Part shown: positions 11,237 to 21,594 of the stretch, one piece after another | How positions within the stretch are numbered: position 1 is the first letter of the stretch | Layout: every line of letters starts with the position of its first letter | Assembly: GCA_032358255.1 (NCBI GenBank) | Contig: JAULBX010025830.1 | Span: 62,001 to 126,000, forward strand | Source of the DNA: Heterotrichella gracilis | Lineage: Eukaryota > Sar > Xanthophyceae > Tribonematales > Xanthonemataceae | Direction of reading: 5' to 3' | Length of the DNA stretch: 64,000 nucleotides | Position numbers and translations under genes: made by a program | The notes under the pieces: model-generated | The model's input: only the letters and a program-made list of their open reading frames with translations | What the model was told of the DNA's origin: nothing | Database searches by the model: none

Positions 11237-13365
11237 CTATGCCTCCAGCGCCCTCAGCTGTGCCAGGGTGCATGCACAGGCCTGGATGAGGCACAGACAC
11301 TCGTTGCATTCCTTCACATGCACGCGGTCCACAGGGATGGCCTCCAGCCACGCGCGGGCCTGCACACACACCACCATGGTCAGGGTCAGGGAAGAATTCA
11401 AGCTCTCCTTTAAAGAGGAGGGAACTGGAGTACTGAACTGAGTACCGTCGGCCGTTTGCCATAGGCAAATTTCCCTTAATGTTATCCTAAACCCTAAACC
11501 AAATGATGCTCTACCTCCACCTATTCGATCTTGGTCCCTGCCTAAGTACATAGTATGGATATGAAGCGATTGCAACAGGCCAATGCACCGCATGATGCTC
11601 TGCCCCCACCTGATCCATCTTTGCCATTACGGACGCCACAGTGGCTTGCACCAGCGCCGCCGCATCCATACTTCCATGAGTGCCCGCCCCCGCCCCCGGC
11701 CACCCAGTCGCCACTGCACCCGATCCACCCGCCACCCCTGCTGCAGGCACCCCAGTCGCCAGCGCCACAGGCACACCCACAGGGAGCGGTGGCTGCTGTG
11801 CTGCTGGTGGAGGTGGTGGTGGTGTGGGGGCGGTGGGGGGTGCGGTTGTTGCCTGGTCCTGTGCGCCCTGCACCTGGCGCGGCTCGTACACCGCCCACAT
11901 GTCGCACTTGACGCAGTACATGCGGCTCTGGCGGTTGCGCAGCAGCGGGGTTGCGCACCTGCGGCAAAGGGTTTGTGGGATTAAGGGTCGAGTGTTTGGG
12001 TCAAGGGGTGTGGCGGTTGCGCAGCAGCGGGGTGGCGCACCTGCGGCACATGCACCCACAGTGGTTAGGGTTTTAGGATTTAGGATCTGAGATTTAGGGT
12101 TTAGGTTGTGGTGGTTGCGCACGAGCGGGGCGGCGCGCCTGCGGCACAAGGGTTGTGGGGTTTAGGGTTTAGGGTCAATTTTAGGGTATAGGCTGTGGTG
12201 GACGTGCACGTGCGGGGCGGCGCCACCTGAAGCACACGCAGCCACAGTGCTTTAGGGTTTAGGTCCGAAGTTTAGGGTGTAGGCTGTGGCGCTTGAGCAC
12301 CAGCACTTGGCGCACCTGACGCACACGCCTGACACACATCTAGAGCTGTTGTTACCGGCAGGCACACTGGACGCACTTCACACACCCGGTGCAGCAGGTG
12401 CAGTAAAACCGGCGGAAACATGGGCGAGCAACCGGATGCTCAATCCTATTGCAAATGCTTCTGAGTGCTCAGCCAGCGTGGCCCGCTCTCGGAGCAGTGG
12501 TATTCTGTAATGAGTTGCGTACCCTTAACCCCTAAACCCACCCCGTCCACAAAAACTGCAGCGTGTGTGCACACTGGACAGCGCTCTTCCAGCATGGTCC
12601 ACCCTTGCAAATGGTGGACCATGCTGTTTTTGGGTATTGCATACCCAACCCGTACCCAACCTACCCCAATTTTGCTCACCTTGGGCAGTGCTCTGCCAGC
12701 ATGGTCCAGCCTTGCAGCAGCTTATCAGCCAGCTTCTGTGTGTGGTCTTCGTCAGGGTCGACCTCCCCACTGCTCGCCCCCCTTGGTCGGGGCCGGGTCT
12801 CAAACGCAGCCAGGTCGGCGCCCTCCAGTTCCCCGGCGTGGGTGGCGGGTGGCGAGGCGGCGGTGGGGGCGGGGTGGTGGTGACCGTTGGCATACCCGTT
12901 TGGGAGGCCCAGGGCCACCGGGGACTGGGGCGAAGGGGGCGAGACTGGCCTGTAGAAAGGGGATGCAAATGATTTCAGGGTTGTATTTGAGACAGCAGTA
13001 GGCGTAACGCTGCTGTGGAAGCAACCGGATACACGCATGCATGCATATGCAGAAACCGCACCTGATCGCTTCCGATGTAGGTGCAGTAGGCAGCTGGGGT
13101 TGGATGGTTCCAGAAGGGCCGGTGATGCGTACCACGTCGCCGTCCACCACCCTGTACCAGCTGTCGCAGTTGACGCACTCGGTGTCTCGAGACTGTGGAT
13201 CACGCATCAGGGGCACCTGCACGAGATAGCTCCGTTGTTACACACGGCCTAGCCTGCGCAGCTGTGGGTTTTGCCCAGTGGATATTACTCTTGAAGGGTA
13301 CTTGCCTGGCAGTCGGGGCACGACTCTGCGAGCATCGCCCACCCACCCAGCAACCGCTCGCCCAT
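11237..13365 (-). CDS. Protein with two p27/ZNRD2-type zinc ribbons (318 aa, 5 exons)
   Basis: Exons in gene order: 13365-13306, 13216-13062, 12949-12680, 11958-11610, 11359-11237 (TAG). Phases agree throughout. Two modules match the Sjogren/scleroderma autoantigen 1 (p27, ZNRD2) zinc-ribbon family: GERLLGGWAML + CPDC + VPLMRD + CVNC near the N-terminus, and DKLLQGWTML + CPRC + ATPLLRN + CVKC mid-protein. Each gives four cysteines for one zinc. Both ribbons are split by an intron just after the first CxxC. The C-terminus (MAKMDQARAWLEAI, then LIQACACTLAQLRALE) looks like the family's C-terminal helical part. The first intron starts GC (CAG|GCAAGT); only that donor rebuilds the CPDCQVPLMRD motif. 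A proline/glycine/alanine-rich linker follows ribbon 2. The family's cellular role is poorly known. It lies head-to-head, 419 bp from the methyltransferase gene. Confidence 0.85.
11925..12330 (-). repeat. Tandem array of decoy acceptor/exon-start copies in zinc-ribbon intron 3
   Basis: The start of exon 4 with its acceptor (minus strand CCGCAG|GTGCGCAACCCC) recurs as decaying copies near 12013, 12112, 12199 and 12290 (plus-strand pattern GCGCA(c/g)(c/g)AGCGGGG..GCGC(a/c)CCTG). The period is about 80-100 bp, and TTTAGGG-type tracts lie between copies. The copies nearest the exon are best preserved and still read RRCATPLLRN-like peptides. Confidence 0.85.
12460..12640 (-). repeat. Decoy copies of the LLQGWTML exon end in zinc-ribbon intron 3
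   Basis: A partial copy of the exon 3 end lies downstream of the true donor (12680). On the minus strand around 12625-12575 it reads LQGWTMLEERCPVC. A further fragment lies near 12615-12635 and a weaker one near 12470-12500. In the gene model they are intronic, but the first copy is almost intact and could act as an alternative half-ribbon exon. Confidence 0.7.
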
Positions 13366-13784
13366 GGTGCCCACACTATTGGGCCGAACTCGGGGCCTGG
13401 AAGTTGGATCCATACTTTTCTATCACGCAGCAAAAGACACACGTCCTGCAGTCTGGACGTCGCAGCAGACGTGTGTTCTGCCTTGAAGAGGAAATACCTG
13501 CTCTTAAATTACTGCAAGTTGCCTACTGGGGCCCAGGTCATAAAAACTTAGCGGGGTCCGCGACGCAATAATTTAGCCTCAAACTGCAGACCTTGGCAAA
13601 ACCAACGCCGCCCATTGTTCGTACTTTAAGTTGGAGACATGTTGCAGTGAGCGCACCTTCCGCTTCCAAGTCATGCTATATTGCATCGGCACATATGCAT
13701 GCATGCATAAAGACTTCGCTGCGCTCTCAAAGCGCAGTGCTAAACTGAGCACACCAAGTGGTCACAAACATCCAAGAAAACCTG
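13366..13784. promoter_or_regulatory. Putative bidirectional promoter
   Basis: The start codons of the zinc-ribbon gene (-) and the methyltransferase gene (+) are 419 bp apart and point away from each other. Both promoters must lie here or overlap the 5' UTRs. No clear TATA box was recognised. An ATGCATGCAT stretch lies at about 13696. Shared regulation is an inference from the spacing only. Confidence 0.5.
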
Positions 13785-15426
13785 ATGAAACAACTGGTTG
13801 GTACCCTGTTGCTGGGCACAGCTGCCGCCGGAGCCCTGTATTACTACCTCAGGAGTCGCAACCTAATCAGGAGCTCTTGGTTTGTTGACGGCCTGCGTTC
13901 CACCACGTCCTCGGTAGGCGGTGGCCCAGCAGCCTATGAGAGCCCTAAAGCAGTGGATGAGTACCTGCAGTTCCATTTTGGCGCGCCTGAAGACGTGCTG
14001 CCATTCAATCTTGGTGCAAAGGTGAGGGTGGGCTTCAGCGTGTCATGCAGTGTGTCATGGCAAGGGCTGGGGCCTGGGATGGCATACCAATCTCGAGGAT
14101 GAGACACCCACGTTTCTGCTTTATAACCACTGCCAGCACTCCTGGAACTGACTGTATGTGGCGGTGCCTCTGCTAAGTCCAGCAGGCGCTAAAGTGGATG
14201 TTATGCTACACTGAAACGCTATAACAGTTGCTTTTACCTTGTGAGTGTTGTACGCTATAATGTATCGCAGGATGGCTTGGATTTCTGTGCCCGATGTGCC
14301 CTACTAGTAGAGCGCAACTGCACCGCCCTGCAAGATTTTGGCGGGGCAAATGGGGAGCCAACGGCACTGGACCTGGGCTGTGCAGTGGGTGGCGCAACGT
14401 TTCAGCTAGCCCAATCCTTCCCTGCCGTGATTGGCGTTGATTTGTCTGAGGCCTTTATCGACGCAGCCCAGGTTGGTGCATGGCTTCCTTTCCATTTAAC
14501 CTGTTCTTTGCACATCTTGCTCGATGTCGCTCAGGCTGTGCCCAAATAGTAAGTGCTTAATTGCGCTTCCAGGCTCTGCAACGCAAGGGCTCCATGAAGT
14601 ACCAGTCAGTTGTAGAGGGAGAGGTCACTGTATGCCACACGGCACGGGTGCCAGAGGACATTGACAGAGACAGGGTGCAATTTCAGCAGGTAGGGTATCA
14701 CGTTGACCACATGTTCACCTGGGCACAATGATCTGTGGGGCTGGCCACAATGCATATGATGGGCTTTGGTATATAATGCTGCAATTATACGATGGGCTCT
14801 TTATATAACGAGCTTCATATGATGTAAAGTGGCATCCTGCACACGGGCAAGGCATCACAATTACAATCTTAATCACAATAAAAATGCGGGCTCTTGCAGG
14901 GTGATGCTTGCAACCTGCCAGAGACATTGCCAAAATTTGATGCTATCCTGGCAGCAAATCTTCTCTGCCGGCTGCCTGATCCTACAGCAATGCTCCAGCA
15001 GCTACCTAGACTGCTGAATAAGGGGGGCGTTGTCGTCCTAGTGTCCCCCTTTTCGTGGCTCCGTGCATGGACACCAATGCAGAAATGGATTGGGGGGTGT
15101 TATCAGGTACGTGGTCAGTACGTGGTGGCTGGTGCTTAGGGTCCAGGGTAATAAGGTAATCATAGGACCTATTGTCATCTAATTACCCTTGACATAGTGC
15201 TGGATTGCAGGGCAGGTGCACAGCCACTGATGCAACTAGTAATCTGTACCCCGTGACGCAGGTTGATCACCAACCTGCATCCTCAGCTGAAGGCCTCAAG
15301 ACAATCATGACTGCATTGGGCTTCCAGCTGAAGGAAGAGCAAGAAGTTCCATTCCTATTGCGAGAGCACCAACGGAAGTTCCAATATGGTGTGTCTCACG
15401 CTATGGTATGGACATGGCTTGGATGA
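13785..15426 (+). CDS. Membrane-anchored ovothiol-type (OvoA C-terminal-like) SAM methyltransferase, 308 aa
   Basis: Exons 13785-14021, 14271-14471, 14573-14689, 14900-15106 and 15262-15426 (TGA); every exon is a whole number of codons. It matches the methyltransferase domain that in OvoA N-methylates the imidazole of 4-mercaptohistidine (5-thiohistidine). Landmarks: YESPKAVDEYLQFHFGAPE near residue 60, SAM motif I LDLGCAVG (about 112-119), acidic ribose-binding GVDLSEAF (D about 136), EGE, GDACNLP, FDAILAANLLCRLPDP (about 200-215), LVSPFSWL, and PFLLREHQRKFQYGVS at the C-terminus. Residues 1-25 (KQLVGTLLLGTAAAGALYYYL) form one hydrophobic segment, so the enzyme is probably membrane-tethered or organelle-targeted. 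The sulfoxide-synthase (DinB/FGE) part of bifunctional OvoA is absent here. The true substrate in this organism is an inference from family membership. An upstream in-frame GTG (13758) was not used, because the ATG is adjacent and in good context. Confidence 0.85.
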
Positions 15427-16197
15427 CTTCAATGCCAATTGGAAGCACCTTGCATCAGCGATCAATGCTTGCTCTACGTTGTGTAGTGGCTGTCACCACT
15501 TTTACAAGTGTGCACCACCTGCATTTGCCTGCACTTGCACTTGCACGCGCAAGACATTGTCCTGTGTCTGTCACATTGAAATCCAAACCGGTGTTATTTG
15601 GATGACTGATGCATAGGACATTTTTTTCTCTGTTTTTTTTTTAGTCATCAATTCTGACAGTAATCCTCAACGAGGCTACTGTTTGTTGGCACTGTTGTTG
15701 CCTAGGGAAACATTTGCCGATAGTTGGTAATATTTGTATGGAACATCAACATCCTGTGTTGATAGGGAAATACACCGCAGCCTACAAACGCATGATTCAA
15801 AAGGCATATTGCCAACTTTACAACGCCAACGTTCTTGCAGCAAGCGGAGGTCACTTGATTTGATGTGAATATAAAAGTATGTCCTGTGTAAATTTATATG
15901 CAATACTGAATGTTTCCAAAATTCTGGTCAGCCATGTGTATCGCTTCCTGCCATCAGCATGGGGAGCACATGATACATTCCTAACAGCCTGTTATAGGCA
16001 CAGGCTGTCTGATGTCATCAAGTTGTCACTAAAAACTGTTGTGCTTTCAAATGTCAGAAATGTATCGCATTGAGCTGATCCCCTCAGAGAGTTGTGCTGG
16101 TTATGTGGTCACAGTGCTATGGAAACCAGAATCAGTCGGCTGCACTGTGCATCTGCAGTTGTGCTGACTGTGTGAGTCTGCTCCAGGTGGCACCAGG
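15427..16197. other. Convergent 3' region between methyltransferase and F-box genes
   Basis: AT-richer sequence with no coding exon recognised. It includes a T-run near 15625-15645 and a TGTAAATTT at about 15886 that could serve as a poly(A) signal of the TGTAA type used by some green algae (tentative). Confidence 0.4.
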
Positions 16198-18436
16198 TCA
16201 GGCTCGCTGTACGTGAACATCATACTCATGGTCTTCTGGTCTGTTTGGGTGAAGCTTTGAGCAGCTGATGCTGTACATTTGTGTGCCAAGTGGATGAGAG
16301 AGTAGTCTTGCTGCACTGTGCAGGTGCATTTTGGCTCGAATCGTCAGAGATTGCAGCGTGTTTGAACTCTTGGTCCATGTTGTGATGGTGCTGTCTGGCA
16401 CATAGCAGAGTGGGGCGTCAAAGACTGTCTTGCGTCCAATTGGTATTTTGCTGGTGTAGATGATTTCAGGTCCGGGACCCGCGCCATGGCCGGCCAGGTT
16501 CACTCCCACTCTCCTGTTCCCGTGCTTGATGCTGACGCTGTCCAGCTCCGTCATTTTGTCTGCTATTGCCGACAGAGCGTCCCAGACCTGTGCCAGAAGG
16601 GAGTTGAGTTAGACTGTAGTACTGACATTGCGTTAGTCTTTGATGGATCCATTAGGAAACAAAATGTAAATTAAACAACACAGGGCTGTTGATCAACATT
16701 GAATATGTGCTCACCATCATTGCAACATTTCACATTGCATCATGTCTGCACATTGCAACATTGCAGCATGTCTGGCAGCAGCACATAGTTTTCATGTGTG
16801 GTAGCTGACTCTTGGGTTCATGAGTTGCGCTTCGCTCATAAGGCATAAACAGGCCAGACAGGGTCTGTGCGGATTTCTGACCTGTTTGTGTGGCCACTCA
16901 GCCGCATCCAGCGCAAAGTGCTTGAGTGTGCTAGGTAGGGATGGAAGCCAGTTGTTGGAGATGTTGCTGGCTTTGAGCTTGAGGTTGAATTCCTCCAGAT
17001 TGGGTGGAGCAGTGAAATTCTCCAGGAAGCTTGATTGCCAGTACATGGTCAGGGATCTTAGCTTGACGCAGTCATAGAGAACTGATCTGATTGACGACTT
17101 GTTCCCCTTTGGACCCCTGTTGCCAATTATGTGCAGGTGTTGGAGGTTTGGATGCCCAATGTTGATGATCAGCATTGTTGGACGGAGGTTGATGGTGGAC
17201 ACTGTCAGCGTTGAAAGCTCGGGCAATCGGTGAACAGCCTCAAGCAGCCTACCTGTAGTGGGAGCAAGCCAGGTACGTATCAGTTAGTGATTGATAAATG
17301 ATCAGAATGCAAAGGCATTGCAGTGCAGCAACCTGCAAAAGAGCTGTGACATCATAGAAGATTGAGCCTCGTTACAGTGCCCTTGCATGACTGTGCAACA
17401 GGTTTTGCAATGTCCTAGCTTGATAGTGGTGGGTGCAGTATGTACGATACAAGGTAGCGGCTTTGTCTGTGCTGCGTAAATTTCTCCGCTATTTCTTAGG
17501 TAATCATTACCTTGGCAAGAGTACAGGTAAAAGAATAAGTTGCACCAATTTTATCACCAATGCATGCTGTTGTAAATTTCTGGATGGGAGTCATCATCCG
17601 GCTAAATATGGGCCTGGTATGCATACCAGTATCATCGTCACATACTCCAGTGACGTGCAGGCTCTGCAGCCTCTGAAAGCGACTGAGTGAGCGATATGGA
17701 TCCCCTTGCCGGAATCCATGTAGAGAGTAGATGCCGATGTGGTTCAAGGTCTCTGGGCGTGGCAGTGCTTCAAGGCACCGACGCCAGATGATGTCGGGGC
17801 ACCTGTACTCTGCATGGTGTGGCTCCGTGTATGTGATTTCCAGACTTGCTAAAGGCGCAATTTTGGATATGCGCGTCACAGCAGTCGACTTGCTGTAAAG
17901 CTTGGTGAGGTTCATATCTGCTGTGAGTGAAATTGCCACGGGAGCGTTGGTCTGCATCCATCTCAGAAAGCGCCTGAAAAGAAATGGGACATAATAAATT
18001 TTGTCAGTAGAGTTTTAGGCATAATTTACAGCAGCAAAATGGGTATCTAATCAAGGAATGGATTGCATGGAAGCGCTAGGGCAAATGATAATTACGAGCA
18101 GTGCCCTGGCACGAGGTTTACCAGTTAGCCCAAGATTTCCAAGCTGTTGAAACTAAGTCCACTTGCTGCAGGCATTCTGTTACAAGCTTCTATTGTATGT
18201 GACACACCTACGTATATCATAGCAGTCACCTACCGGCACACTCCAGCTATGCCGTGCCAGTGCTTTGCGCTCCACTCTTCTTCACATTCCACAAACTTGA
18301 ATATGATGCCTAGCAGTTCCTCAGGCAGGGAATCAAACCCACAAGCTGGCCCTTCGCTGGATGGTGATGATCTGCCACTGTGGGGTTGTGGACGTGAGGC
18401 TGGTGTGGAATAGCAGGTGGATCTTGTGTTAACCAT
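16198..18436 (-). CDS. F-box protein with LRR-like C-terminal region (436 aa, 4 exons)
   Basis: Exons in gene order: 18436-18234, 17973-17627, 17252-16882, 16587-16198 (TGA). Phases (2,1,0) fit at each junction. Exon 1 starts in a GCAGCCATGG context. After a Ser/Pro-rich tail comes an F-box core: SLPEELLGIIFKFVECEE ... WHGIAGVCRRFLRW (about residues 34-75). The rest has leucine-rich, repeat-like strands (LQSLHVTG, LSTLTVSTINL, NLQHLHIIGN, LRSLTMYW, NLEEFNLKL, TLKHFALDAAEWP), typical of FBXL-type substrate receptors. By family, the F-box would bind SKP1 in an SCF ubiquitin ligase and the LRR-like part would bind the substrate, which is unknown. The donor ending exon 2 (phase 1, GTATGC) was chosen because only that phase fits exon 3; another GTATGT lies nearby. 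Confidence 0.75.
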
Positions 18437-19430
18437 GGCTGCCTGCACACAGAAATTTGCAGCTTGACATAATAAAAACACACTCCTGGAAGACACTACG
18501 TAGCAGTGCTTTTGATAGCTAGCAGAGCACACACATTTGGACTTGCCATCCAAGCAGGTGGTGATGTTCCATAGCAGCAAAGCGAGATTTTTAAGCAAAT
18601 GCATTTCACAACCAAGACAGGCGTTTCACACCTGAAGCTACTCTCGAAGCGTGTGCACGCCACAGAGTTGAAGTTCACTGAGTGAATGACTAGGTCCTCC
18701 TATCGAAAACTTGTCCCTTACACCGTTTTCTTGCGAAACAATTGTCAAAGACGCCTCTCTTTCTTAGTTGAAGCAAAATCCTTCAGTAAAAAATGGTCAG
18801 AAGTGTGATACCGCAGCCTGGTGGCCCTGGTGGCGTGCACAATGTGGCAGTAGGGTTAAGCCATTGCACGGAATGTGCACAATGCCGGCACAGATAACGG
18901 GTTGGTGAAAACGCTTTGCTGACCAAACACAACACTTGGAACCCTTGAAACAAACCAATTCTTTCCACCCTTTTGTGACAACGTTGTGGTTTTGACAACT
19001 CATCGATGGGACACAAAACGGTGGCACAAAACGGTGGCACCGCCTGCACCCAGCCACCGTTGACGGGACCGCCCACAACCAAACAGGTTTTGAAAACGGT
19101 ATCGGTGATAGAAACCTCTGGTTTCAAACCTCAGTGTATCAGAGTTGCAGTGTGTCAGATGCCATAACAACTCATTCAGTTATCTCCATCTGTGTGCGTG
19201 GACAATAGCAGTCGGTAATCGATCAGACTTGATGGGGTGCATGCATGCATTGAACCTCTCGCAGCCTGTAGGGTAACTCGCTGCAAGGGTTTGCAGAGGC
19301 CTTAAGAACTTTCAGCAAACCATGATTACACTGTAAAATTTATACTGGCTCTCCGGTAACCGTGAATACCCAGCCTTGTGCAAGGCTCTCAGGGTTGCCA
19401 GGGGTTTCAAAACCTCTTGGCACAGTAAAC
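18437..19430. other. Head-to-head intergenic region (F-box / RNASEH2B)
   Basis: 994 bp separate the two divergent start codons. Short direct repeats of ACAAAACGGTGGCAC occur at about 19012-19042. No exon was recognised. AAATTTATACTGG at about 19337 is a weak TATA-like sequence for the plus-strand gene. The region presumably carries both promoters. Confidence 0.4.
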
Positions 19431-21594
19431 ATGTACCGGGTGCTGGTGGCTGCAGGTAAGAACTAGTCTGTCGTGCAAAAGGTATTCTGGAGTAAGCTTA
19501 ATGTTGAGTTGGAACCCAGTGTTGGCATGCAATGCGACTGTGCCACAATTTTTCCTGTTAATATCCTAGGTGATGGTCCAACTGGCGGAAGCCAACAAGC
19601 AGAGTTTCACAGTCTTCCGCACCCAAACACAGGTGACTGTAACAATACATCAGTCTCATCTCTGTGTACCTCCTGAAACCGCGTCAGCACCGATGCATTG
19701 AGAATCTTGTACTATAGCCTGTCAGTAATTACCCATTGGCTGGGGTTTACAACAACTCCCGCCTACCCCGATGGTGGGACCAGCCTGCAACTCATCGTTT
19801 TCTCCAACACCTAGGCGAGACACATGCATACATAGCGTCTGGAGGCCTCCTACTTGAGGTGAACTGGTTCAAGCAGCAGCATGGGTCGTGGCTGTGCGGA
19901 GACACCGCCATTGAAGGTACGAAGGAGCATGGTTTGCGTGTACACCAGCTCAACCAATACGGCATGGTGCCCTGAATTATTCCTCTCCGCTGCAGATGGC
20001 GGGTTGCATCTTGCAACTCCAGTTGACCTGCTGTTCCTGGCTCTCCCTGCCCTGGAAGCGGCACGGAAGCAGGTGCGTGTCCTCAGGGTCCAGGATTTAG
20101 GGTGTGGGGTGCCAGGTTTAGGGTCTAAGTTGCGCAGTCGCTGGCCATACCCTCCGCTATACCCTCCGATGGGATGTATGGCAGGGAAGCAGGTGCTGGG
20201 TAACGCTGCTGCAAGGAAGAAGTGAAAGAGTATGCTTGCCATAGGCGTATGCCCAACTACATGCCCTGCCTTGCATTCACAAGGGTCCATACGTAGCGTT
20301 AGCAGTGCAGATACCATTCTGCATCTCACCTTCGGCTCGGTGTGTTCAGCGCGGCTCGGACACTGGGATGTTCTGCGACTTTGAGCAGTGTTTCAGCGAC
20401 CCAGTCTGGAGCTGCAGCGCCCAATTACAGGGCAGGTTATGTGAGCAGCTCAGCTTGGTCTGTGACGTGAAGCAAGCGGGAGGGCAGAGCTACTACCGCC
20501 TGAACGACAAGATGGTGAGTGCCTGGCATCTGATGATGGTCCGTTTTCCCCTGCATGCATGCAAAATTACATGTACATTCAAGTAAATTCCATGTGATTT
20601 ATGTAAGATTGTAAATTAAGCCTTGGCTCTTGGACTGGGGTGAGACATACCCAGGCATGCTAACCTGGGTCAATGCAGGGAAGCACGTACTTACATGTGA
20701 TTTATGACTAAATTTATAATATCCATTTAATTTATCGAGCGAATTCTGCCATGCAACGCTCATACCTGTGGCAACGTTCACGGACAGGTGCTGGCGTGGC
20801 TGACCTGCAAAGTGGATCAGGTGAAGGCTGCCCTGACCACCCATTCCAGCACCAAGTACAGCGCGACGATGTCTCCAGAGGCCTTCACGGCTTACGCAGT
20901 GCAGATGGCGTGCGAGTACCTTGCAAGCCATTGGAAGGAGCGGCTGATGGCACATTATAGCATCAGCTTGACGGCACCTGGTGCGTGCTTGTGATCACAG
21001 TGCTTTTACAAAATTCCATTTAAAAAAGACCACAAAGATGTTAGGTGATCCAGCCCTGCAATTTTTGGTTTCCGCAAGCTTGCGTTTGCATTGCTACCTT
21101 ACCTTCCACACCACCCTTCTGCAGAGACCAGTGGCGCAACAGCTGGAGTGAAGCCCTTGCATCCCAGTAAAGCTGACAACGCTCCGCCTCGCAAGGTAAA
21201 CACTGCAATGGCTTGATGGCCCACTAATGATTTGGCTCGTGTCACATAGTGAGTCATGTGCAACATTGCGCATTTACCTGCAATGCTTCCATGGCATGGG
21301 CGACGCCCCTTAGCATCAGTGCTGAACCTGTTTAGCCACCTACAGGTTCCTGAATCAGTTGAGTGCGTCATGGCGTTCCCCTTGGCTGGCATTTATGTGC
21401 TTTCTTTACCACGCGTATTCTACTTTTTTTCTCGAGTTTTAAACCACTGTATCTTATCTGGGCTGCAGTTTGATCCCAAGGAGGCTGCCAAGCGGAAAGC
21501 GGCTGAAGCCAAAGCAGAAGTCAAGGCAGCAAAGCTGATGAAGGAAGCAGCTGGAATGAAGAAAATGAGCTCTTTTTTCACAAAGAAAACCTAG
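19431..21594 (+). CDS. Ribonuclease H2 subunit B (273 aa, 8 exons)
   Basis: Exons 19431-19455, 19570-19632, 19815-19916, 19996-20072, 20350-20514, 20788-20980, 21125-21195, 21469-21594 (TAG); phases agree at all junctions. It is the non-catalytic B subunit of the nuclear RNase H2 trimer, which removes ribonucleotides from DNA and resolves RNA:DNA hybrids. Family landmarks: the N-terminal MYRVLVA...DGPTGGS strand, FHSLPHPNTGE, EVNWFKQQHGSWLCGD, the hallmark DGGLHLATPVDLLFLALP, YYRLNDKMVLAWLTCKVDQ, and the helical YAVQMACEYLASHWKERL. The C-terminus, after an Ala/Lys-rich coil, ends in a PCNA-interacting PIP-box-like motif, KKMSSFFTKK, in the same place as in animal RNASEH2B. It is slightly shorter than the human protein (about 312 aa). 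The first exon codes for only eight residues and is supported by phase and by the family N-terminus. Confidence 0.92.
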
